A DNA stretch of 64,000 nucleotides, taken from NCBI RefSeq assembly GCF_000009765.2, contig NC_003155.5:4216001-4280000 (forward strand), read 5' to 3'. The notes beneath the pieces were generated by a model that was given only the letters and a program-made list of their open reading frames with translations, had not been told where the DNA came from and did no database searches. This document shows, piece after piece, positions 48,282-57,241 of this stretch (position 1 is the first letter of the stretch; every line of letters starts with the position of its first letter). A program made the translations under genes and the position numbers. The DNA is from Streptomyces avermitilis MA-4680 = NBRC 14893. Its GTDB lineage: Bacteria; Actinomycetota; Actinomycetes; Streptomycetales; Streptomycetaceae.

Positions 48282-48899
48282 TCAAGGATTCGTCGTGACC
48301 GGCTCGCAGTCGGTGCGGCCCTGGCCGATGACGGCCAGGGCCGTGCCGGTGACGGCGAGGAGCAGTGCCAGCAGTACGGCGGCGATCAGCCGCCAGCGGC
48401 GCACCGCCGCCGCGAGCGGGGCCGTGGGAGCGGCGGACGCCGGGACACTCTTCCCGGCCCGCCGCTCCTCCCGCGCTGTCCGGCCGGACTCGGCCGGTGA
48501 CGCCGGTGACGCGTCCTGAGGCATCGCCTCCTGCGGCACCGCCTCGGCGGGCTCCCCGCGCCCGTGCGACGGCCCACGCCCGTCCGACGGCTGCCGGGGC
48601 CCGGGCGGCGCTAGGGGACCCCGGCCGGACCGCAGCACCGCCTCACGCAGGCCGAGCAGCCGGGCCGGGTCGGCCCCGGCCGCCTCGGCGAGGAACCGCA
48701 GGGCCGAACGGGGCGGTATCTGGCGGCCGTTGAGACAGCGCTGCCAGGAGGACTTGGAATAGTGGGTCCGCTCCGCCAGAGCGGCCAGGCTGAGTCCGGT
48801 GCGTTCCTTGAGGAGACGGCAGGACTCGGCCAGCGCGCGGGCCTCCCGCCCCAGGTCCGCGGGCAGCGGCGCCCACTCCCCCATGCCCCGTTCCGCCAC
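48282..48899 (-). CDS. Membrane-tethered XRE-type HTH protein, third paralogue
   Basis: 205 residues. HTH at about 20-75: CRLLKERTGLSLAALAERTH and YSKSSWQRCLNGRQIPPRSAL, nearly the same as the short form at 46617. A Pro/Glu/Ala linker leads to RRWRLIAAVLLALLLAVTGTALAVI and a 14-residue exported tail with one cysteine. I use the GTG at 48899, six bases after GGGGGG; an ATG at 48884 is possible. Its upstream region has a GGGGTGT/ACACCCC inverted repeat. Confidence 0.8.
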   Translation of the reverse strand: MAERGMGEWAPLPADLGREARALAESCRLLKERTGLSLAALAERTHYSKSSWQRCLNGRQIPPRSALRFLAEAAGADPARLLGLREAVLRSGRGPLAPPGPRQPSDGRGPSHGRGEPAEAVPQEAMPQDASPASPAESGRTAREERRAGKSVPASAAPTAPLAAAVRRWRLIAAVLLALLLAVTGTALAVIGQGRTDCEPVTTNP

Positions 48900-48965
48900 G
48901 TCGTTCCCCCCTTACGACCCGCCCGACCATCGTGGCCGCCCGAGCCGGAAGCGTGGCGAGAACCA

Positions 48966-48991
48966 GGGGTGTTCGATTCACCGGACACCCC
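48966..48991. promoter_or_regulatory. Inverted repeat upstream of the third HTH gene
   Basis: GGGGTGT (48966-48972) and ACACCCC (48985-48991) around 12 bases, about 70-90 bases ahead of the GTG at 48899 on the minus strand. Confidence 0.45.
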
Positions 48992-49173
48992 GAACGCCGC
49001 CCGCCGGATACAGCACAACCCGCAGACGCCGTACGCACACTTCGGGCTCCGAAAGGGGCGCGGGACGGTGTCGACATGCGACTCCGTCGCGTGGGCGCGA
49101 CCAGCCACCGCCGGCCCGCACCTTCCGAACCGGCCGCCGGTCACACCCCGCCCCCGGCCCCACCCGCGGAGCG

Positions 49174-49914
49174 CTACGTACGGATCGTGAAGTGCAGCGT
49201 GTCGTCCAGGAACGGGATCTCCAGCAACGGGTTCGGCTGAGCCATCATCGCGAGCAGCACGATGGCGACGCCCAGCACGCCGTACGTGACCATGTCCGTG
49301 AACCGCGACCGGACCGCGAGCATGCCCACATCGGGCAGCACCCAGCGCATCGCGGCGCCGGCGAGCAGCGCCACGCCGATCAGGACCGTGCCGAAGCGGA
49401 CCACGTCCAGCGCGGTGAGCAGCAGCCCGAGCCCGACGGCGGTCAGCACGGTGAGGATCGGCCACTGGCGGGCGGGCGCGGGCGCGTCCGAGGACGCGGC
49501 GCGGCCACCGCCCTCGGGCCGCGCGGTGTCCCGGGTGAAGGACGGGAAACGGCGGGTGGTCCGCCGCGGCTTCCCGTCGGCATCGGGAGCGCTGACGGCG
49601 TCCAGCACGACCGGCCCGCCATTCGCGTCCCGCTCGACCGGCGAACCACTCGCCTCCGCCACGGCGGGTGCGCCACTCTCGCCATCCGCGGCCGGCCCGC
49701 CTTCCGTGGCCGGCGCACCACTCGCGTCCCGCACGGCCGGTCCGCCGTTCGCGTCCTCCGCGGCCGGGCCGCCGCCCACGCCCTCGACGCTCGCGTCCCG
49801 CACGGCCGGCTCACCGCTCACACCCGACGACCGCCCCGAGCCCGTGCGCGGCTCCGTGGTCCTGGTCGCCGCGTTCTTGTCCGGAGCCTTCTCGGGCCCG
49901 CCCTCAGCCGACAC
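49174..49914 (-). CDS. DUF3017 membrane protein with repetitive N-terminal tail
   Basis: 246 residues. The first 120 are a disordered tail of near-repeats ten or so residues long (for example GGPAVRDASGAPA, GGPAADGESGAPA). The C-terminal part has three helices: PILTVLTAVGLGLLLTALDVV, VLIGVALLAGAAMRWVLPDVG and YGVLGVAIVLLAMMAQP, the DUF3017 pattern found next to folD in actinobacteria. The GTG at 49914 overlaps the end of folD by 11 bases and has GGAG upstream. Confidence 0.82.
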   Translation of the reverse strand: MSAEGGPEKAPDKNAATRTTEPRTGSGRSSGVSGEPAVRDASVEGVGGGPAAEDANGGPAVRDASGAPATEGGPAADGESGAPAVAEASGSPVERDANGGPVVLDAVSAPDADGKPRRTTRRFPSFTRDTARPEGGGRAASSDAPAPARQWPILTVLTAVGLGLLLTALDVVRFGTVLIGVALLAGAAMRWVLPDVGMLAVRSRFTDMVTYGVLGVAIVLLAMMAQPNPLLEIPFLDDTLHFTIRT

Positions 49915-50758
49915 TGCGCTCCGCCGCCTCGACCACATTGACGAGCAGCTGGGCGCGGGTCATCGGGCCGACGCCGCCCGGGTTCGGGGAGATCCAGCCG
50001 GCCACCTCGGCGACACCGGGGTGGACATCGCCGACGATCTTGCCCTCGGCGCTGCGCGAGACACCGACGTCGAGCACGGCCGCGCCCGGCTTCACGTCCT
50101 CGGGCCGGATCAGGTGCGCGGAACCCGCCGCGGCGACGATGATGTCGGCGCGCTTGAGGTGCGAGGAGAGGTCGCGCGTACCGGTGTGGCACTGCGTGAC
50201 CGTCGCGTTCTCGCTGCGCCGCGTCAGCAGCAACGGCATCGGACGCCCGATGGTCACGCCGCGGCCGACGACCACGACCTCCGCGCCCTTGATCTCCACG
50301 CCGTAGCGGCGGAGCAGGGTGAGGACGCCGTTCGGGGTGCAGGGCAGGGGGGCCGGCTCGTTCAGGACGAGGCGGCCGAGGTTCATCGGGTGCAGGCCGT
50401 CCGCGTCCTTGTCCGGGTCCATCAGCTCCAGGATGCGGTTCTCGTCGATGCCCTTGGGCAGCGGCAGCTGGACGATGTAGCCGGTGCAGGCCGGGTCCTC
50501 GTTCAGCTCGCGTACGGCCGCCTCGATCTCCTCCTGCGTGGCGGTCGCGGGCAGCTCCCGCTGGATGGAGGCGATGCCGACCTGGGCGCAGTCGCGGTGC
50601 TTGCCCGCGACGTACTTCTGGCTGCCGGGGTCGTCCCCGACGAGGATCGTGCCGAGGCCGGGCGTCACACCCTTTTCCTTGAGGGCCGCCACGCGGGCGG
50701 TCAGATCGGACTTGATCGCGGCTGCGGTGGCCTTGCCATCGAGAATCTGGGCGGTCAT
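49904..50758 (-). CDS. folD: Bifunctional methylene-THF dehydrogenase/methenyl-THF cyclohydrolase
   Basis: 284 residues. GDDPGSQKYVAGKHRDC (catalytic Tyr and Lys), GYIVQLPLPKGIDEN, VVVGRGVTIGRPM and GGVGPMTRAQLL are the conserved FolD blocks. It turns methylene-THF into 10-formyl-THF, the donor used by PurN and PurH. Its end overlaps the DUF3017 gene. Confidence 0.96.
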   Translation of the reverse strand: MTAQILDGKATAAAIKSDLTARVAALKEKGVTPGLGTILVGDDPGSQKYVAGKHRDCAQVGIASIQRELPATATQEEIEAAVRELNEDPACTGYIVQLPLPKGIDENRILELMDPDKDADGLHPMNLGRLVLNEPAPLPCTPNGVLTLLRRYGVEIKGAEVVVVGRGVTIGRPMPLLLTRRSENATVTQCHTGTRDLSSHLKRADIIVAAAGSAHLIRPEDVKPGAAVLDVGVSRSAEGKIVGDVHPGVAEVAGWISPNPGGVGPMTRAQLLVNVVEAAERSVG

Positions 50759-50999
50759 GACCCCATCCTCGCGGATGACCGGCCCCCGGTTCCAATCAGG
50801 GCCGCGCTGCCCGCGGCTGCGCGATCACAGACATTGCGACTGCACAACAGCTCATCGTATCTACTGGACAAAAAGTGCCCCTCCTACCACGATGAACGCC
50901 GCACTACGCGGTCAGTGTTGGGGGGCAAACCGCTCGTATCGTGACGTTCCTCCGCGCAATCCGCAACGTCCCCGCCTTTGCAACGGAGGAAAAATCGCC

Positions 51000-51671
51000 A
51001 TGAGTTTCGGCGCGCCCGACAATCCGTACGGACAGCCGCAGAACCCCCAGCAGGGTTACGGCTACCCCCAGCAGGGCCAGCCGCCCTACCCGCAGGCGCC
51101 GGGAGGCATTCCGCAGCAGGGTTACGGCTACCCCCAGCAGGGCCAGCCCGGCTACGGCTACCCGGGCGGACCGGGCGGACCCGGCCCGCGCGTCGCCTCG
51201 ATGGGCCGCCGCCTCGGCGCCCGCGCGATCGACGGCGTGGCCTTCTTCGTCATCTACTTCATCCTCGGCGCCATCGGCGTGGCCGGTTCCATCGGCGCCG
51301 CGCAGGACTGCGACCCGAACGCCGCGGACTACAACACCTGCATCAACAACGCGAGTTCGGACATCGCCGCCAAGATCGGCAGCATGATCGCCGTTCTCGC
51401 GATCGTCGGTCTGCTCTACGAGTGGCTGATGACCGGCCTGGTCGGCGCCACCCTCGGCAAGCTCGCTGTCGGCATCCGCGTGGTGAAGGCGGACACCGGC
51501 CAGAAGCCGGGCCTGGGCTCCTCGTTCATCCGCTGGATCATCCCGCTCGTCGGCAGCCTGGCCTGCGGTATCGGCCAGGTCCTGGTCTACCTGTCCCCCT
51601 TCTGGGACAAGTCGGGCCGCCAGCAGGGCTGGCACGACAAGGCCGCCGGCACGATGGTCATCCAGAACTGA
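51000..51671 (+). CDS. RDD family membrane protein with GYGYPQQGQ repeats
   Basis: 223 residues. The first 60 are Tyr/Gln/Gly/Pro repeats (two exact GYGYPQQGQP units). Then RVASMGRRLGARAIDGVAFFVIYF opens the RDD domain, and TLGKLAVGIRVVKADTGQKPGL and WHDKAAGTMVI close it. Function of RDD proteins is mostly unknown; some are linked to Na+/H+ antiport. GGAGG lies nine bases before the ATG. It is divergent from folD. Confidence 0.88.
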   Translation: MSFGAPDNPYGQPQNPQQGYGYPQQGQPPYPQAPGGIPQQGYGYPQQGQPGYGYPGGPGGPGPRVASMGRRLGARAIDGVAFFVIYFILGAIGVAGSIGAAQDCDPNAADYNTCINNASSDIAAKIGSMIAVLAIVGLLYEWLMTGLVGATLGKLAVGIRVVKADTGQKPGLGSSFIRWIIPLVGSLACGIGQVLVYLSPFWDKSGRQQGWHDKAAGTMVIQN

Positions 51672-51674
51672 ACG

Positions 51675-51745
51675 AGGGCTTCGCGCGCAGCGCAGGGCAG
51701 GGCTTCGCGCAGCGCAGGGCAGCGCAGGGCTTGTGCGCGCAGCGC
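51675..51745. repeat. GCGCAGCGCAGGGC short repeats after the RDD gene
   Basis: CGCAGCGCAGGGCAG-like units recur about four times in the 70 bases after the RDD stop, before the shared terminator. Confidence 0.6.
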
Positions 51746-51778
51746 AGAGCGACGGGTTCGCGCCACTCAGACACACTC

Positions 51779-51820
51779 AGGGCCGTGTCTCCCCCTTACG
51801 CAAGGGGGAGACACGGCCCT
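51779..51820. terminator. Bidirectional terminator between the RDD gene and purH
   Basis: A perfect 19-base stem (51779-51797 with 51802-51820) and a four-base loop, placed between the ends of two convergent genes. Confidence 0.88.
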
Positions 51821-51833
51821 GGTGCTGGTGGAC

Positions 51834-53417
51834 CTAGTGGAAGAAGTGGCGCGTGCCCGTGAAGTACATCGTCACGCCCGCCTTCTTCGCGGCCTCCACG
51901 ACCAGTTCGTCACGGACCGAACCGCCGGGCTGGACCACGGCCCTGACGCCCGCCGCGGTGAGGATCTCCAGGCCGTCGGGGAACGGGAAGAACGCGTCCG
52001 ACGCGGCGAACGCACCACGGGCACGCTCCTCGCCCGCCCGCTCGACCGCCAGCTTCGCGGAGTCGACCCGGTTGACCTGACCCATGCCGACACCCACCGA
52101 GGCACCGTCCTTGGCGAGCAGGATCGCGTTGGACTTCACCGCGCGGCACGCTCGCCAGGCGAAGGCCAGCTCGTCCAGCTCGGCGGGCGACAGGGCCTCG
52201 CCGGTGGCCAGGGTCCAGTTCGCCGGGTCGTCGCCGTCGGCCTGGAGACGGTCGGTGACCTGGAGCAGCGCGCCGCCGTCGATCTGCTTGAGCTCGGCCG
52301 GGTTGGCCGGAGCGTCCTGGGCCCGCAGCACGCGGATGTTCTTCTTCTTGGCGAGGGCCTCCAGCGCGCCGTCCTCGTAACCGGGCGCGACGATGACCTC
52401 GGTGAAGATCTCCGCGACCTGCTCGGCCAGCTCCTTGGACACCGGGCGGTTGACCGCGATCACACCGCCGAACGCGGACAGCGGGTCGCAGGCGTGCGCC
52501 TTGCGGTGCGCCTCGGCGACGTCCGCGCCGATCGCGATGCCGCAGGGGTTGGCGTGCTTGATGATCGCGACGCAGGGCTCGGCGTGGTCGTACGCGGCAC
52601 GGCGCGCGGCGTCCGTGTCCGTGTAGTTGTTGTACGACATCTCCTTGCCGTGCAGCTGCTCGGCCTCGGCGAGGCCGGTGCCGCCGCCGTCGACGTAGAG
52701 GGCGGCGGGCTGGTGCGGGTTCTCGCCGTAGCGCAGGGTGCTCTTGCGCTCGAAGGTGGCACCGAGGAAGTCCGGGAAGACGGACTCGTCGACGGGGGCG
52801 TACGAGGACGCGAACCAGGAGGCGACGGCGACGTCGTACGCCGCGGTGTGCCGGAAGGCCTCGGCGGCGAGCCGCTTGCGGGCGGTGAGGTCGAAGCCGC
52901 CGCCGCGGACCGCGGAGAGGACGTCGGCGTACCGCTCGGGGCTGGTGACCACGGCCACGGACGGGTGGTTCTTGGCGGCGGCACGGACCATGGACGGGCC
53001 GCCGATGTCGATCTGCTCGACGCACTCGTCCGGGGAGGCGCCGGAGGCGACGGTCTCGCGGAACGGGTAGAGGTTCACGACGACGAGCTGGAACGGTTCC
53101 ACGCCCAGTTCCTCGAGCTGACGCCGGTGCTCGTCGAGCCGCAGGTCGGCGAGGATGCCCGCGTGGACCTTGGGATGCAGCGTCTTGACGCGGCCGTCCA
53201 GGCACTCGGGGAAGCCGGTCAGCTCCTCGACCTTGGTGACCGGGACGCCGGCCGCGGCGATCTTCGCGGCGGTGGAGCCGGTGGAGACGAGCTCGACACC
53301 GGCCTCGTGCAGGCCGCGGGCGAGGTCTTCGAGCCCCGTCTTGTCGTAGACGCTGATGAGCGCGCGCCTGATCGGGCGCTGCGTGCCCTCGGCGGTCACG
53401 GTACCTTCGGCGGTCAC
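51834..53417 (-). CDS. purH: AICAR transformylase/IMP cyclohydrolase
   Basis: 527 residues. N-terminal cyclohydrolase (ALISVYDKTGLEDLARGLHE, FPECLDGRVKTLHPKVHAG) and C-terminal transformylase (SYNNYTDTDAARRA, IKHANPCGIAIG with catalytic Lys-His) are both complete. It performs the last two steps to IMP, using formyl-THF. The GTG at 53417 overlaps the purN stop by four bases (GTGA). Confidence 0.97.
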   Translation of the reverse strand: MTAEGTVTAEGTQRPIRRALISVYDKTGLEDLARGLHEAGVELVSTGSTAAKIAAAGVPVTKVEELTGFPECLDGRVKTLHPKVHAGILADLRLDEHRRQLEELGVEPFQLVVVNLYPFRETVASGASPDECVEQIDIGGPSMVRAAAKNHPSVAVVTSPERYADVLSAVRGGGFDLTARKRLAAEAFRHTAAYDVAVASWFASSYAPVDESVFPDFLGATFERKSTLRYGENPHQPAALYVDGGGTGLAEAEQLHGKEMSYNNYTDTDAARRAAYDHAEPCVAIIKHANPCGIAIGADVAEAHRKAHACDPLSAFGGVIAVNRPVSKELAEQVAEIFTEVIVAPGYEDGALEALAKKKNIRVLRAQDAPANPAELKQIDGGALLQVTDRLQADGDDPANWTLATGEALSPAELDELAFAWRACRAVKSNAILLAKDGASVGVGMGQVNRVDSAKLAVERAGEERARGAFAASDAFFPFPDGLEILTAAGVRAVVQPGGSVRDELVVEAAKKAGVTMYFTGTRHFFH

Positions 53418-54043
53418 GGGATAACTACCTTTCGTCCCTCAATGCGATGGCCGTTGCGGGCGAGCCGCCCCACGACCTCGACGAGCAGCCTTCGCTCGAC
53501 TTCCTTGATGCGCTCGTGCAGAGCGCTCTCGTCGTCCTCGTCCCGGATCTCCACCACGCCCTGAGCGATGATCGGTCCGGTGTCGACACCGTCGTCGACG
53601 AAGTGGACGGTGCATCCGGTGACCTTCACGCCGTACGCGAGTGCCTCGCGCACGCCGTGGGCCCCGGGAAAACTGGGCAGCAGGGCGGGGTGCGTGTTCA
53701 CGAACCGACCGCCGAACCTGGCGAGGAATTCCTTCCCCACGATCTTCATGAACCCGGCGGAGACGACGAGATCGGGTTCGTACGCGGCGACGGCCTCGGT
53801 CAGCGCCGCGTCCCACTCGTCACGGGTGTCGTAGTCCTTCACCCGGCGGACGAAGGTCGGCAGGGCCGCACGCTCGGCGCGGGCGAGGCCTTCGATGCCG
53901 TCGCGGTCGGCGCCGACGGCGACGATCTCCGCCCCGTAGGCCTCGATGCCCTGGGCCTCGATGGCGTCGAGGAGAGCCTGCAGATTCGTACCGGATCCGG
54001 AAACCAGCACGACGAGGCGCTTGGCCACGGGCTTGGCGGCCAC
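53414..54043 (-). CDS. purN: Phosphoribosylglycinamide formyltransferase
   Basis: 209 residues. LVSGSGTNLQALLDA binds the phosphate; FVNTHPALLPSFPGAHG holds catalytic Asn and His; CTVHFVDDGVDTGPII holds the third catalytic residue (Asp). It adds the first formyl group to GAR in purine synthesis. The GTG at 54043 heads the purN-purH operon. Confidence 0.96.
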   Translation of the reverse strand: MAAKPVAKRLVVLVSGSGTNLQALLDAIEAQGIEAYGAEIVAVGADRDGIEGLARAERAALPTFVRRVKDYDTRDEWDAALTEAVAAYEPDLVVSAGFMKIVGKEFLARFGGRFVNTHPALLPSFPGAHGVREALAYGVKVTGCTVHFVDDGVDTGPIIAQGVVEIRDEDDESALHERIKEVERRLLVEVVGRLARNGHRIEGRKVVIP

Positions 54044-54098
54044 GGTGGGGCCCTTTCTCGGGGGAGCGTCTGTCCGGTCGGTCGTACGGCCGGTTGTT

Positions 54099-54112
54099 CA
54101 TTCGTACGAATG
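54099..54112. promoter_or_regulatory. Perfect palindrome CATTCGTACGAATG in the purN leader
   Basis: Fourteen bases, perfect two-fold symmetry, lying about 17-30 bases after the predicted purN transcription start and before its start codon. Confidence 0.65.
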
Positions 54113-54135
54113 CTTCGCGCCCCGCGATACGGGGA

Positions 54136-54163
54136 AGTCTACGAAGCGGCCGACCGGCAGCAA
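54136..54163 (-). promoter_or_regulatory. Promoter of the purN-purH operon
   Basis: On the minus strand TTGCTG (54163-54158), 16 bases, TAGACT (54141-54136). Transcription would begin near 54129. Confidence 0.6.
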
Positions 54164-54385
54164 CGATACCGGCACTCCGGACGGCCCCCACGGGACGGGG
54201 GCGTGGCCGGAAGGTAGCGTCAGGGCAGGACCCGTCCCGGGGAAGACGGTCCGGCGCGGGGAACGCCTTCTCCGTGCGGGACGTTGACCAGGACGGGTAC
54301 GCATGCCGGGTACGCATGCCCGGGGGTGGACATTCCGCCCGCCGGATCCACCAGCCGGAACCACCAAGGGGAAGACGCACACCTG

Positions 54386-55324
<939 letters not shown>

Positions 55325-55375
55325 CGACTGCCGCCGACGGCCGCCGCTCCACCGCTTCGGCCGCGGAGGCACGCC

Positions 55376-55419
55376 GTCCGCGCTCACGCCGTCCGCGCTC
55401 ACGCCGTCCGCGCTCACGG
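55376..55419. repeat. 15-base tandem repeat across the stop of the Pro/Glu-rich gene
   Basis: GTCCGCGCTCACGCC at 55376 and 55391, and a third near-copy at 55406 that contains the stop codon of the gene at 55414. Confidence 0.85.
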
Positions 55420-55809
55420 CGCCTGCGGCGGCTCGGGTGGCGTCGCCCCCTCCGGCGGTTCCGGTGAGGACGGCGCCTCCCGTGGTTCCGGGGTGGCCGC
55501 CACCTCCCGTGGTTCCGGTGGCGCGGGCGCCTCCCGCGCATCCGTCGGCGCCGCCGCCTCCGTCGGTTCCGGGGAGGTCGCCGCCTTCCTCAGCGCCGAC
55601 CACCGGCTCTCCCGTGCCGCGTCGTCGTACCAGGACGAGCCCTCCGCGTCCGAGGGCAGGAAGTCGTACAGCTCGGACGTCTCGTCGACCGCCGAAGGCA
55701 CCGGCAGCACAGGCGCGGGGGTCGCCGCGGGCGCCGGTGCCGGTGTCGCCACCACCACGTCGCCTTCGCCGCCCTTCCCCCGCCCTGGCCCGCCGGCCGG
55801 CGACGGCAT
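55414..55809 (-). CDS. Pro/Glu/Ala-rich small protein coupled to DUF6350
   Basis: 131 residues. The middle has one ordered-looking stretch (ETSELYDFLPSDAEGSSWYDDAARESRWSALRKA); flanks are low complexity, with PEPREAP and PEPPE repeats at the end. No domain recognised. GGGAGGTGA spans the stop of the DUF6350 gene, six bases before this ATG, so translation depends on the upstream gene being read to its natural end. Confidence 0.7.
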   Translation of the reverse strand: MPSPAGGPGRGKGGEGDVVVATPAPAPAATPAPVLPVPSAVDETSELYDFLPSDAEGSSWYDDAARESRWSALRKAATSPEPTEAAAPTDAREAPAPPEPREVAATPEPREAPSSPEPPEGATPPEPPQAP

Positions 55810-55815
55810 CCCGAG

Positions 55816-57145
55816 TCACCTCCCGCCGTCCCCCGGTCCCCGCCCGCTCAGGCGCCACCCCCACGCCCCCACCGCCACCGGCACCCCCACCAGCGCCTTC
55901 CACCCGACCGTGGCACCGCCCACCTGCCACCCCACCGGCCCGAACCGGGCCAGCGTGCGCACCCCTGAGCGGCCCGCCCGCCAGCGCGTGCCAGTATCCA
56001 GAGAACGGCCCCGCACAGCAGCGCTGGCCACCCCGGCCACCGCCGCTGTCCGCGCCCGCGACCAGCGCGCCTTCCCGTCCGCCACGGCCGCTCCCGCCGT
56101 GAACCACCCCACCGTCACCCCCGCCGCAAACGGCACCACCCCCGCCACCCAGCCCCACGGCCCCGCAGCCTCAGGCACCGCCGCCAGCAGCGGAAACGGC
56201 GGCAGCAGCGCCGGCGGAGTCCCGGTGGCCAGCGGCCCGGTCATATGCCCGGCCCCCAGTTCGAACCCGGGCCCCAGCCCGTACGCGGCCCCCCAGCACC
56301 GCCGCGTTCGGCACCAGCACCAACGCCAGCAGCAGTACCGCGAACCGCCCCGACCACCCCTCCGTGAGCCGCAGGAACGAGTCCTGAGCCGGCCCCCCGT
56401 GCCACACCAGCGACACCCCCACCAGCAGCGCCCCACCCCCGACGAGCACCGCCACCCCGGCCAGTCCCGCCCGCAGGGAGGCCCGCGTCCACCCCCGGGC
56501 ATCGGCGGTGACAAAACGCCGTACGCCCCCGGGCAGCGCGTTCAGCGCCCGGCGCGCGAGCGGCGGCAAGGGCCCGCGCGGGCGCCCGTACGCCGTCCAC
56601 ACCCCCGCCCCGGCCGCGGTCACGGCGAGCAGCGGCAGACACCCGGCGGTCCACAGCCACGAGGGCCGCAGCGCGCCGCCCGAGGCGTACACCCCGGCCG
56701 CCACGCCCACCACCACATAGCCCGCCACCACCCCGGACAGGGCCGTACGCGCGGCCACCGGCGGCATGTCACCTTCCTCGTCCACATCGACGGCGTCCCG
56801 CCCCGCCCGGAACACCAGCCACACCGGCAGCGCCAGCAGCAGCAGCGGGGTGACGCCGACCGGGCGGGCCGCGCCGGCCAGCGTGTCGGTGCGGACGAGT
56901 TCGACACCGTGTGCGAGCAGCCACAGCGCGGCGCCGATGTGCAGCGCCCCACCGGGCCCGCTGTCCGGGTAGGGGGAACTGATCCACAGCACCGTCACCA
57001 GCACCGCGAACGAGCCGAGTCCCAGGACCGCCGCAAGCGCACCACCCAGGAGGCTGGCGGCCAGTCCGGGCGATCGGTCGGGCAACCGGGTGAGCAGGGG
57101 CGACAACGGCGTTCGGTGATCGGTCAATTGAGTCACACCCGCCAT
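55816..57145 (-). pseudogene. DUF6350 membrane protein, interrupted by a one-base frameshift
   Basis: The first 287 codons (from ATG 57145) encode seven or eight helices and reach LVLVPNAAVL. At a run of six G (56294-56289) the frame is lost. Deleting one G restores GAAYGLGPGFELGAG and a coherent C-terminal part (PALLPPFPLLAAVPEAAGPWGW, GVVPFAAGVTVGWFTAGAAV) that ends at 55816, six bases before the next gene. The repaired protein would be 442 residues, a normal length. As written, the first frame runs on as RGRVRAGARVRTGG and stops at 56171. A sequencing error, slippage-based switching or a real inactivating mutation are all possible. Confidence 0.85.
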
Positions 57146-57206
57146 GCTCCCAACGACACGCGCTTTCCGTGCGTAACAGGCGAACCTCGGATGTGTCGCT
57201 CAATAT

Positions 57207-57231
57207 ACGTTTATGTACTTTTTCGTACGGA
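57207..57231. promoter_or_regulatory. A/T-rich GTAC-containing patch upstream of the HTH/sigma-like gene
   Basis: TATACG, TATGTAC and TCGTACG occur within 30 bases just before the ribosome binding site. The patch is similar to the one at 43391-43425. Confidence 0.4.
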
Positions 57232-57241
57232 GGGGCGCCCT

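Larger units (their letters stand above)
54044..54385. other. Intergenic region upstream of purNH and the next gene
   Basis: About 340 bases without a gene. It holds the purN promoter and palindrome described separately. On the plus side a G/C-rich leader continues to the ATG at 54386. Confidence 0.5.

Noticed and set aside
50759..50999. A second ZTP riboswitch ahead of folD
   Set aside because: The three conserved blocks seen at glyA are not present in this leader on either strand.
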